Source of the DNA: an uncultured beta proteobacterium
GTDB lineage: Bacteria > Pseudomonadota > Gammaproteobacteria > Burkholderiales > Burkholderiaceae_C
Assembly (NCBI GenBank): GCA_903870955.1
Contig: CAIQEX010000642.1
Span: forward strand, 1 to 11,822
Reading direction: 5' to 3'
DNA length: 11,822 nucleotides
Shown one piece after another: positions 5,474-11,822 of this stretch (the stretch's first letter is position 1; each line of letters starts with the position of its first letter). Both the position numbers and the translations under genes were made by a program. A model generated the notes under the pieces. That model worked only from the letters and a program-made list of their open reading frames with translations. It ran no database searches and had not been told where the DNA came from.

Positions 5474-7630
5474 ATGGAAGTCCCCGAATTCAAAGCCTCT
5501 CCCGCACGCAGTCTGCGCCCTGGCATAGCTTGGCAACGCTACCGTCTGGTAGGCGTCATCGTGGCACTGGCGCTGCTGCTCATCGGTATTCCGGTGGTGA
5601 TGCTCACCGTCAAAAGCACCTACAGCGCCGAAGCGGTGTTTCAGGTTTCGCCGTCTTATCAAAAGATCATTTCGGCGGACAAGGACCTGGAACTGCAGTC
5701 CAACTCGCAGTACCGCGAATTCGTCAACCATTTGTCGCGCTCGCTGCTGCGCTACGACGTGCTGGAGCGCGCACTGATCGCCCTGAAGGCAAAAGGCATA
5801 GACCCGCGCTTGCCTTCAGAAGATTCGCGCAAATGCATTGAGCGGCTGCAAAAGACCGTTTATGTTTTTGCCATTCCCGACACCTACATGGTCCGGGTCG
5901 GAATGCGTTCGGACAAGAAAGAAGATTTGCATGAAATCGTCAATGCGGTCATGGATTCATTTTTGGAAACCACGCGCAACGAGCAAATTTATGGTGCGGA
6001 CGAACGCGGCCACGTGTTGGCCGAAAGAGTTGCCCTGCTTCGCAGCGAAATCACCGACTTCGAAAACCGCCGTAACGCCTTGGCGTCCTTTCTGGGTCTG
6101 ACCACCTTTGCAGAAGGCGGCGCAAACCCGTATGACCAAATCCTGGCGCTGGCGCGGGACAGACTGGCGCAAGCCGTTTTGGAACGCAGTCGCGCCCAAG
6201 CCACCCTGGCCGCGTTTGAACGGCAAAAAGAAGTGCCTGCCGCATCCGGTCGTTCGGTTTTGGAAATGCGATTGCAAGACAATGGTCTGCAATCCATGCG
6301 CAATGAAGTCATCAAGCGCAATGAAGAATTGATGCACGTCATCGGCGGTTTGCAAGACGGGCACCCGGCCAAGAAGCCGGCGCTGGAAGAAATGGCCGAC
6401 CTTAAAAAGCGTCTGCAACTCATCGAATCGGACTTCGAAAAATCGGCCCTGGGCAATACCCGCTCCCGCTTTGTTGCCACGCTGGAACAAGCCCAGCAGG
6501 TCGAGCGGGAGTTGAACCAAAGCGTGAATCAATTTCAAGGCCAGGCATCGCAATTTGCCGGCAGCTTTCGTGAAGCCATGCGCTACACCAGCGAGATTAA
6601 AAAACGCGAGCAGGAACTCAATGACATCCGGAGTCGTACCAACTATTTGCAAACCGAAAGCAGCGCATTCGGCTTTACCCGTCTGATCACGCCGGCCTTG
6701 CCAGCCATCACCCCGCAAGGCATTGGCAAGACCAAAGTGATTCTGGGTCTGCTGTTGGCCAGCATGGCATTGATGATGCTCGTGCCTCTGGCCATGGACT
6801 TCCTGGACAAACGCGTGATCACCGTTGGCGATGCCGAGAAGGCCATGCAGATTCCTTCGGCCGCCTGGTTTGTGGAGGAATGCGATGCCGCGACCGGTAT
6901 CCTGATCAACGACCAACTAAGGCGCTTTGCCTCAACCCTGCGCCGCAACCAGGCGCGTGGCGCGCGCAATGTCTATAGCTTCTCCTCGGTGAAGGTGGGC
7001 GGTGGCACCACCTCGACTGTGCTGGAGGTGGCGCGTACCCTGGTTGAACTGGGTTCTCGTACCCTGGTCATTGACGCCGATTCGCTCACCCGAGCCTCGG
7101 CGCTGAACTCGGACGCCATGGGCCTGACCGACCTGATGATTGGCAAAACCACGGCGCAGAAAGCCATCACGCCACAACACCATTTCGGCCTGCAACTCAA
7201 TGTCGTGCCGTACGGCCTTTCGACCGAGAGCGGCATCAAACGCATGGACGTGTTCAAGGCCGCGCTGAGCACCTGGCGTGAGCAGTTTGATATGGTATTG
7301 ATCGACCTGCCACCGTTGCTGCCTTCGGCCGACGCCGAGCTACTCATTGACGCGATCGGCCAGGTTTTCCTGATTGTCGAAGCCGAAGTCTTGAACAAGG
7401 CGGATGTGGTGCGTGCGCGGGTACAACTCGAACGCCTGGACCCCGATGCGGTGGGCCTGATCGTCAACCGTGTACCCGTGGAAAGCGGCGGCGACCCGAT
7501 CCGTACCCAATTGGTGGAGACCATTACCGGCGGAAGATTCAGCCACTTTATGAGCAGCCCACAAATCGCACTGCGATGGAGCCTGCTGTGTCTGCGGTTG
7601 CAACAGTGGCGGCGCGGCGCACGACACTAA
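5474..7630 (+). CDS. GumC/Wzz-type polysaccharide co-polymerase with a degenerate BY-kinase domain
   Basis: A 718-residue inner-membrane chain-length regulator (PCP-2a type) that would set EPS polymer length and link the polymerase to the exporter. TM1 spans about residues 24-46. A long periplasmic region rich in coiled coil (about 165-400) ends in a proline-containing stretch (ITPALPAITP) before TM2 (about 420-442). The cytoplasmic part resembles CpsD/Wzc bacterial tyrosine kinases: Walker A' VIDAD (532-536) and Walker B LIDLPP (609-614) are present. The Walker A position reads VGGGTTST (508-515): the P-loop Lys is replaced by Thr512, although a Lys at 507 recalls the MinD-type signature lysine. 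The C-terminus lacks the usual tyrosine cluster. The domain is therefore probably not an active kinase. Fused architecture and length fit the GumC/Wzc group. The ATG at 5474 has GAGAG 5 nt upstream. Confidence 0.88.
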   Translation: MEVPEFKASPARSLRPGIAWQRYRLVGVIVALALLLIGIPVVMLTVKSTYSAEAVFQVSPSYQKIISADKDLELQSNSQYREFVNHLSRSLLRYDVLERALIALKAKGIDPRLPSEDSRKCIERLQKTVYVFAIPDTYMVRVGMRSDKKEDLHEIVNAVMDSFLETTRNEQIYGADERGHVLAERVALLRSEITDFENRRNALASFLGLTTFAEGGANPYDQILALARDRLAQAVLERSRAQATLAAFERQKEVPAASGRSVLEMRLQDNGLQSMRNEVIKRNEELMHVIGGLQDGHPAKKPALEEMADLKKRLQLIESDFEKSALGNTRSRFVATLEQAQQVERELNQSVNQFQGQASQFAGSFREAMRYTSEIKKREQELNDIRSRTNYLQTESSAFGFTRLITPALPAITPQGIGKTKVILGLLLASMALMMLVPLAMDFLDKRVITVGDAEKAMQIPSAAWFVEECDAATGILINDQLRRFASTLRRNQARGARNVYSFSSVKVGGGTTSTVLEVARTLVELGSRTLVIDADSLTRASALNSDAMGLTDLMIGKTTAQKAITPQHHFGLQLNVVPYGLSTESGIKRMDVFKAALSTWREQFDMVLIDLPPLLPSADAELLIDAIGQVFLIVEAEVLNKADVVRARVQLERLDPDAVGLIVNRVPVESGGDPIRTQLVETITGGRFSHFMSSPQIALRWSLLCLRLQQWRRGARH

Positions 7631-7710
7631 GGCGCACGTCACCCGCGCAATCAGGCTCTGGCAATCAGGCGACGGCCCAGCAATACAGGGTCAGTTCGAG
7701 GTGCTAGCGC
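7631..7710. other. Convergent intergenic region
   Basis: Eighty bases separate the chain-length gene from the oppositely oriented polymerase gene. GCAATCAGGC occurs twice (7647-7656 and 7661-7670). A short stem AGGTG/CGCCT with a CTAG loop (7699-7712, one G-T pair) overlaps the polymerase stop codon. It lacks a T-tract, so a Rho-independent terminator is not supported. Confidence 0.4.
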
Positions 7711-9093
7711 CTAGACCAGCACCCGCCGGAAGCCGTGTCCAGGCACGTCAATGGGCGGCGCGCCGGAATCGTTCGACTCGGGCTTGCGTGCCTTGATTCC
7801 TTCACCCCAACCCAAAAGCAGGAACAGCAGAGGTTCGGTTTGCGCACCCATATAGACCGAGGTAAACGCAAAGAAGCACATCAGATAAATGCCGGCAAAG
7901 GTGAAGCCCAGAGGCGCCACGCCCGGCGGCGACTTCAGTCCGAAAGTCAATTGCGAGACGATAGCGTAGAGAAATATCATGACAAAGATGAGTGGCGCGA
8001 TCACGCCGTGCTGCAGAGCCATGAGGAAGAAGGCGTTGTCGATGGACTCCATGCCCTTGATGGTGGGCACCGTAGTTAGGCCCCAACCGGTCCACATGCG
8101 ATCCATCAAAAACTCGGTGTAACGCTCAACCATGACTTTTCGGTACAGCATGGTCTGTGCTTCGAGTGCAATTTCCTGCCCCTCACCAGGCGTAATGTAG
8201 GCATCCAACGCCATCTTTCCGCCATAACCACCCAGCACAAATAGCAGGCAGACAATGGTCAGGGCACGCTTGCGATTCTTGAAATTGCCTGCCGCCACCA
8301 GCACGCCTGCGGCCAGACCGCCGATCCAGGGCCCGCGCGAAATCGTCAACAGCGCCATGAAGATCAATACGATGGAGATCTGCACTTCAAAGCTAAATGG
8401 AAAAGGCTTGAACCAGCCCTGAATTTTCCCCAGCCAGCCCTCCTGTCTGGCCTTCCACTCGCCGGCCCAGCAAAGCCAACGGTGCATGCGGTAGACCGCG
8501 ATGATCATGATGCAGGCCAGGATCGGATGCTCGAAGGCGCCCGCCGTTCGCGCCATGCCGTAGCGCATGGAAAGGCCACTGAAAGCGTCTGGAAACAGGG
8601 GCCCCATGATCTTGAAAATCGGGTTCATCCAGAACTTTGCCTCGAATATAAACATCGGGAAGAAAGTTAGAAAAATCAACACAAACATCTTCGCGGTCTT
8701 GATGTCCATGCGCCGGCTGTTGATGATGTAGTAGCCCATCAGGTATGGCCCCACCAGACAGCTAAGCATGTAGAAGGCGTAGTTCTGCGCATCCTTATAA
8801 CCGCGGCTATTGAAGTCCGCACCCACGCGCAGCACCACATACACGGCCATCAATAGCTCGAGTCGCCCCAGCCGGATCAGGTGGCCCTTCTCCTTGAAGA
8901 GCACGTACAGGATGGGAACGATGGCGGCCTGCGAAAAGGTGCGTATGGGCACCATCGGGATATGGGCCGTGAATGCAAAGGGAATGTAGAGAAAGATGGG
9001 AATCCACACCATCAGAAAAACCTGCTCCAACCCATGCCGGTTTACGTAATAGGCCGCCACGAACAGGGCCACAAAAACCACATAGGCTGTCAT
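7711..9093 (-). CDS. O-antigen polymerase/ligase-family (Wzy/WaaL-like) membrane protein
   Basis: A 460-residue multi-pass membrane protein, the likely polymerase that joins lipid-linked repeat units on the periplasmic side. At least ten hydrophobic segments are visible. The Wzy_C-type region carries TISRGPWIGGLAAGVLV (250-266) with the conserved Ser-Arg-Gly, followed by a large extracytoplasmic loop (about 290-350) ending in SIDNAFFLMALQHG (350-363), the place where family members usually have a HN-x-L-x5-G pattern. FEHPILAC (187-194) also fits the family. The basic C-terminal tail is cytoplasmic by expectation. The ATG at 9093 directly follows the stop of the response-regulator gene (TAAATG, no gap) and has no good ribosome site, so it probably depends on coupled translation. 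Ligase versus polymerase cannot be settled by motif alone; a chain-length regulator next door favours polymerase. Confidence 0.82.
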   Translation of the reverse strand: MTAYVVFVALFVAAYYVNRHGLEQVFLMVWIPIFLYIPFAFTAHIPMVPIRTFSQAAIVPILYVLFKEKGHLIRLGRLELLMAVYVVLRVGADFNSRGYKDAQNYAFYMLSCLVGPYLMGYYIINSRRMDIKTAKMFVLIFLTFFPMFIFEAKFWMNPIFKIMGPLFPDAFSGLSMRYGMARTAGAFEHPILACIMIIAVYRMHRWLCWAGEWKARQEGWLGKIQGWFKPFPFSFEVQISIVLIFMALLTISRGPWIGGLAAGVLVAAGNFKNRKRALTIVCLLFVLGGYGGKMALDAYITPGEGQEIALEAQTMLYRKVMVERYTEFLMDRMWTGWGLTTVPTIKGMESIDNAFFLMALQHGVIAPLIFVMIFLYAIVSQLTFGLKSPPGVAPLGFTFAGIYLMCFFAFTSVYMGAQTEPLLFLLLGWGEGIKARKPESNDSGAPPIDVPGHGFRRVLV

Positions 9094-10740
9094 TTAGGCA
9101 GCAACAAAAAAACCAAACCCCATGCGGTTGACACCCGCAGCATGCGAATAGTTGAAGGTATCGGCCAGCGCATTGATGATGTGCAGGCCAAACCCCCCTT
9201 CACGGTTGATATCAAATGGCTCGGTGGGTTGCTTGGGATCACGCACCGGATCAAAGTACGGGCCCAGCGCCTCCAGCAGCAACCAGACCGTGTCGTCGAG
9301 GCTGCGGATTTGCACCTCGATCGATGAATTGATGATCTCGCTGCTGGAGTGGCGCACCGTGTTGGTAAAGGCTTCCACGGCGACCAGCGTAATCCGGTTG
9401 GCCAGGTCTTCGGTCAAATGGTGCTCACGCGCAAAGTCTGCAATAAACCCGCGCAACTCGCCAATGTGGCTGACCTGGCGTGCCAGGCGCAAGCGGTACG
9501 GCAGCGCACCCGCATCCGGAACCTTGGCCACCACCAGTGTCAGATCGTCGGCCAGGGGTTGATCCCCGACAAACCGAAGCACCGAGGCATAGACCATTTC
9601 GACCAGCGCATTTGCGCCCCATGGCGACTGGTGGTAGGGCGCAAGTTCCTGTATCAGGCGCGCTTCTCCATAGGCCTCACTCCGGGAATTCTTGGCCTCT
9701 GAAAGTCCATCGGAATAGCTGATCACGGAGGCGCCCGCTGCGATCTCGCATTGCTGTTCGGCATACACCTCGTCCGCCATAACACCCAAAGGCAGGTTCG
9801 GATCGCCAAAGAAATGGGTTTCTCCATTGTTTAAAACCAGCAAGGGCGGATGCCCGCAACAGACCACCGTGAGCGTACCAGCGGCCTTGTCCAGACGGGC
9901 ATAGAGCAAGGTGACAAAACTCTCCAGTTCAATCAGCTTGGGCGTCAGCGTGCCATGAATGGCATTGACGATTTCGGCCACCGAAAAACGCTCTGCGTTG
10001 TTGGTTGTCAGGCGGTTGGAAATCTGCCGCTGCACCTGCAGCTTCACGTCGGCTCCCAAAATTGCCGCCAGCGGCCCCTTGCCCATCACGTCGCCAATGA
10101 TGATGTCCACCGAGTCCGGGTAGACCGAAATGATCTCGATGAAGTCGCCATTGATACCCTGTGCCGCCTGCGCCCGCGCCGAGGTAAAAATGCCACCCGG
10201 CGCCAACGGGATGGAGCCGAACAGCAGCGTCTTCTGGATGCGCGCGCTGTACTCGAATTCCAGCGCGATGCGGTCTTCCAGTGATTGCTGCTTTTGCATC
10301 ACCGTTTCCAGCAGGGTCAGGTTCAGATTCTGCAGCGAAATCACACGCTGGAAATTGCGTATCTTGGAGTGCAAAAAGCCGATATTGAGTGGCTTGGTCA
10401 TGTAGTCGTCCGCACCCAACTCCAACGCCCGCAAGATTTGTGATTCGGATTGGTGGCCCGAGGTCACGATGACCGGCACCCAGCGCGCCGACTCCGTGCG
10501 GCGCAGAGTCTCCAGCACCATGTAGCCATCACCATCCTGCATGCCGATGTCCAGCAGGATCAAATCAAAACTCTGTTTCTCCAGAATCTGGATGGCGTCA
10601 TTTCCACTCACCGCCATGGTGATTTGATGTCCCATTTCCACCAGGGGCCGACTTAAGATCAGGCGCGCTATGGGCTCGTCATCGACCAGCAAAATGCGCA
10701 GAATGCCATCCGGCACCGATTCGGCTTGTACAGCGGTCAT
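9094..10740 (-). CDS. Response regulator with SpoIIE-type PP2C phosphatase and RsbW-like HATPase (HsbR-like)
   Basis: A 548-residue cytoplasmic partner-switching regulator. Residues about 15-130 are a receiver domain with Asp20-Asp21, phospho-acceptor Asp64, Ser94 and Lys116. A helical linker (about 130-170) leads to a PP2C/SpoIIE phosphatase (about 180-407): NGDF with Asp199, GDVMGKG (216-222), GHPPLLVL, LPLG, YSDGLSEA with Asp344, and ADDLTLV with Asp398-Asp399. Residues about 415-548 form a GHKL anti-sigma-factor-type HATPase: N-box VEAFTNTVRH (455-464) and G2-box GGFGLHII (515-522). The G1 box reads EALGPYFD, with Ala491 where the adenine-contacting Asp is expected. In the HsbR model, phosphorylation of the receiver shifts the balance between kinase and phosphatase acting on a STAS-domain serine. 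Here the only STAS domain in view is on the glycosyltransferase at the left end. It overlaps the upstream kinase gene by ATGA and has a strong GGAGGTGA site. Confidence 0.92.
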   Translation of the reverse strand: MTAVQAESVPDGILRILLVDDEPIARLILSRPLVEMGHQITMAVSGNDAIQILEKQSFDLILLDIGMQDGDGYMVLETLRRTESARWVPVIVTSGHQSESQILRALELGADDYMTKPLNIGFLHSKIRNFQRVISLQNLNLTLLETVMQKQQSLEDRIALEFEYSARIQKTLLFGSIPLAPGGIFTSARAQAAQGINGDFIEIISVYPDSVDIIIGDVMGKGPLAAILGADVKLQVQRQISNRLTTNNAERFSVAEIVNAIHGTLTPKLIELESFVTLLYARLDKAAGTLTVVCCGHPPLLVLNNGETHFFGDPNLPLGVMADEVYAEQQCEIAAGASVISYSDGLSEAKNSRSEAYGEARLIQELAPYHQSPWGANALVEMVYASVLRFVGDQPLADDLTLVVAKVPDAGALPYRLRLARQVSHIGELRGFIADFAREHHLTEDLANRITLVAVEAFTNTVRHSSSEIINSSIEVQIRSLDDTVWLLLEALGPYFDPVRDPKQPTEPFDINREGGFGLHIINALADTFNYSHAAGVNRMGFGFFVAA

Positions 10741-11822
10741 TGCGTCACCTCCAACACGTCGCGATGCAATTGCAGCCAGCGCAGAATCTGGAAACCAGCG
10801 GACTGCAACTCGCCCTCCAGTTGGGCCAGCAGCTCCGGCTCCAGACGCGCGCCCGATGCCGATTGGCTTTCGACCTGCCTGGCCAGTTCTGCCAAGTGGT
10901 GCAAGCCCAGAGTGAGTGCGAGGCCTTTGAGTGCATGGCTATGGTGTTTGATCTGCTGTGGCTTGTGCAGCCAGTCGTCCTGCAACTGTTTCTTTCGTCC
11001 TGGAAGTTCTTCATAAAATGCATGCAACAGGCTGCCGAAAAAAGTGACATCAGACTGCATGTGCTGCATGGCATGCTGACTATCAATTGCAGCAACATTT
11101 CGCTGCACATCCGCGCGCGGTTGACCTTGCTCATCCAGGTATCTTGCACCTAACGCGTTCAGGCAGTTCAGGGCAAATTGGCGCGGCACCATGTCGACTG
11201 CCCCAGCCAGCATGCATTCGCGCATTTCTACTTCTGTGGCCACTTCAGCCAAGGCGATTACCGGCATGGCTTTCATGCTAACACCCGTGCGCCCGGTGCC
11301 CAATGCACGCAGCTCCGGGCTGGTCGCAATCGCCTGGTCCACCACGAGCAGGCCGGCAGGTGCATTGGTTTCGCGCAGCGAGGCCAGCGCCTCGACGGAT
11401 TCAAGCACGTTCAGAGCCACGCCCTTTTGCAGTAAAGCAGCGCGCTCGGCTTCGGTTGGCTGTGCGGTGGTGCTAACCCAGTACACCTGCGAAGGCTGCT
11501 TGGCAGGCTGGATTTCGGCGCTTGGCGCGGCAGGTGTCTGTGCCACGGCAGGGCTCGAATCGGGCGCACCCGCAGACCGGCCAATGGCACCACAAATCAC
11601 CCCAACCAGCTGGTCTAGGTCATAGGGCTTGCCAACATGGTTATTCATGCCAGCAGCACGACATTGGGCGATGTCTGAATCCAGCACATTGGCTGTGACC
11701 GCGATGATCGGGAGGTTGACCAGATGCGGTACCTTGCGGATCAGGCGGGTGGCCTCATAACCATCCATCACCGGCATTTGAATATCCATCAGAACCACAT
11801 CAAAACCCGTCTCCATCGGAGC
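10737..11822 (-). CDS. C-terminal part of a hybrid sensor kinase: receiver, pseudo-receiver, Hpt (5' end outside window)
   Basis: The reading frame is open through the right edge, and the first visible residues are already mid-receiver (FDVVLMDIQMPVMDGYEATR), so the start is outside; numbering is from the internal ATG at 11816. The first receiver keeps phospho-acceptor Asp11, Thr41 and Lys63. After a Pro/Ala-rich linker (about 82-110) a second receiver-like fold (about 110-228) retains an Asp (LVVDQ, Asp160) but lacks the acidic N-terminal pair and reads PRQF where the conserved Lys should be, so it looks like a non-phosphorylated pseudo-receiver. The C-terminus is an Hpt domain with HALKG, the phospho-His being His294 (nt 10935-10937). 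The missing N-terminal part should hold the sensor and the HisKA-HATPase core. It overlaps the response-regulator gene by 4 nt, making that protein the obvious phosphorelay output. Confidence 0.88.
   Translation of the reverse strand, partial: APMETGFDVVLMDIQMPVMDGYEATRLIRKVPHLVNLPIIAVTANVLDSDIAQCRAAGMNNHVGKPYDLDQLVGVICGAIGRSAGAPDSSPAVAQTPAAPSAEIQPAKQPSQVYWVSTTAQPTEAERAALLQKGVALNVLESVEALASLRETNAPAGLLVVDQAIATSPELRALGTGRTGVSMKAMPVIALAEVATEVEMRECMLAGAVDMVPRQFALNCLNALGARYLDEQGQPRADVQRNVAAIDSQHAMQHMQSDVTFFGSLLHAFYEELPGRKKQLQDDWLHKPQQIKHHSHALKGLALTLGLHHLAELARQVESQSASGARLEPELLAQLEGELQSAGFQILRWLQLHRDVLEVTQ
10745..10752 (-). promoter_or_regulatory. Strong Shine-Dalgarno (GGAGGTGA) for the response regulator
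   Basis: It lies 4 nt before the ATG at 10740 (7 nt from the GGAGG core), inside the 3' end of the kinase gene. It fixes the start and suggests the regulator is made efficiently, not only by coupling. Confidence 0.65.

Noticed and set aside
5957..6916. 319-codon open frame antisense to the chain-length gene
   Set aside because: It lies wholly opposite a well-supported coding region, has low-complexity His/Gln-rich composition typical of antisense GC-rich frames, and shows no family motif.
5474..7630. Active bacterial tyrosine kinase in the chain-length protein
   Set aside because: The P-loop lysine is replaced by Thr512 and there is no C-terminal tyrosine cluster, so it is annotated as degenerate.
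7699..7712. Rho-independent terminator between the convergent operons
   Set aside because: The stem is only 5 bp with a G-T pair, overlaps the polymerase stop codon, and has no T-tract on either strand.

Overview
The window reads as part of a chromosomal exopolysaccharide (EPS) or surface-polysaccharide locus from a GC-rich Gram-negative bacterium. Overall protein style and the combination of families suggest a betaproteobacterium of the Burkholderiales (Comamonadaceae-like). This is inferred from composition and recognisable families, not from a marker gene. No rRNA, tRNA, CRISPR array, insertion sequence or phage gene is visible. Coding density is very high, with about ten genes and only two short gaps (118 bp and 80 bp).

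Plus strand, 1-7630. A tightly packed set runs left to right: a 5'-truncated WecG/TagA/CpsF (GT26) glycosyltransferase with a C-terminal STAS domain; an acyltransferase-3 membrane protein; a small membrane protein of unknown function; a serine-acetyltransferase-like hexapeptide-repeat enzyme; and a second acyltransferase-3 (OafA-like) protein. These five are joined by ATGA or near overlaps. After 118 bp come a membrane GT2 glycosyltransferase and a GumC/Wzz-type chain-length protein whose C-terminal tyrosine-kinase-like domain has lost its P-loop lysine.

Minus strand, 7711-11822, convergent with the first set. Read in its own direction: the C-terminal part of a hybrid sensor kinase (receiver, degenerate second receiver, Hpt), running off the right edge; a three-domain response regulator (receiver, SpoIIE-type PP2C phosphatase, RsbW-type HATPase); and a Wzy/WaaL-type O-antigen polymerase or ligase. 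They overlap by 4 nt or abut directly.

How they may work together. The plus-strand genes would build, acylate and control the length of a secreted polysaccharide, and the minus-strand polymerase would polymerise it. The regulator pair looks like a phosphorelay (HK, receiver, Hpt, then receiver) that drives a partner-switching phosphatase/kinase. The only STAS domain in the window, the expected target of such a switch, is fused to the GT26 glycosyltransferase and keeps the Asp-Ser phospho-acceptor. The most interesting hypothesis is therefore direct post-translational control of an EPS glycosyltransferase by partner switching, rather than control of a sigma factor. This resembles the HptB-HsbR-HsbA and SypE-SypA systems but has the STAS output built into a biosynthetic enzyme. 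The link is inferred from domain content and proximity; it is not proven here. The priming transferase, flippase and outer-membrane exporter expected for a Wzx/Wzy pathway are not in the window.
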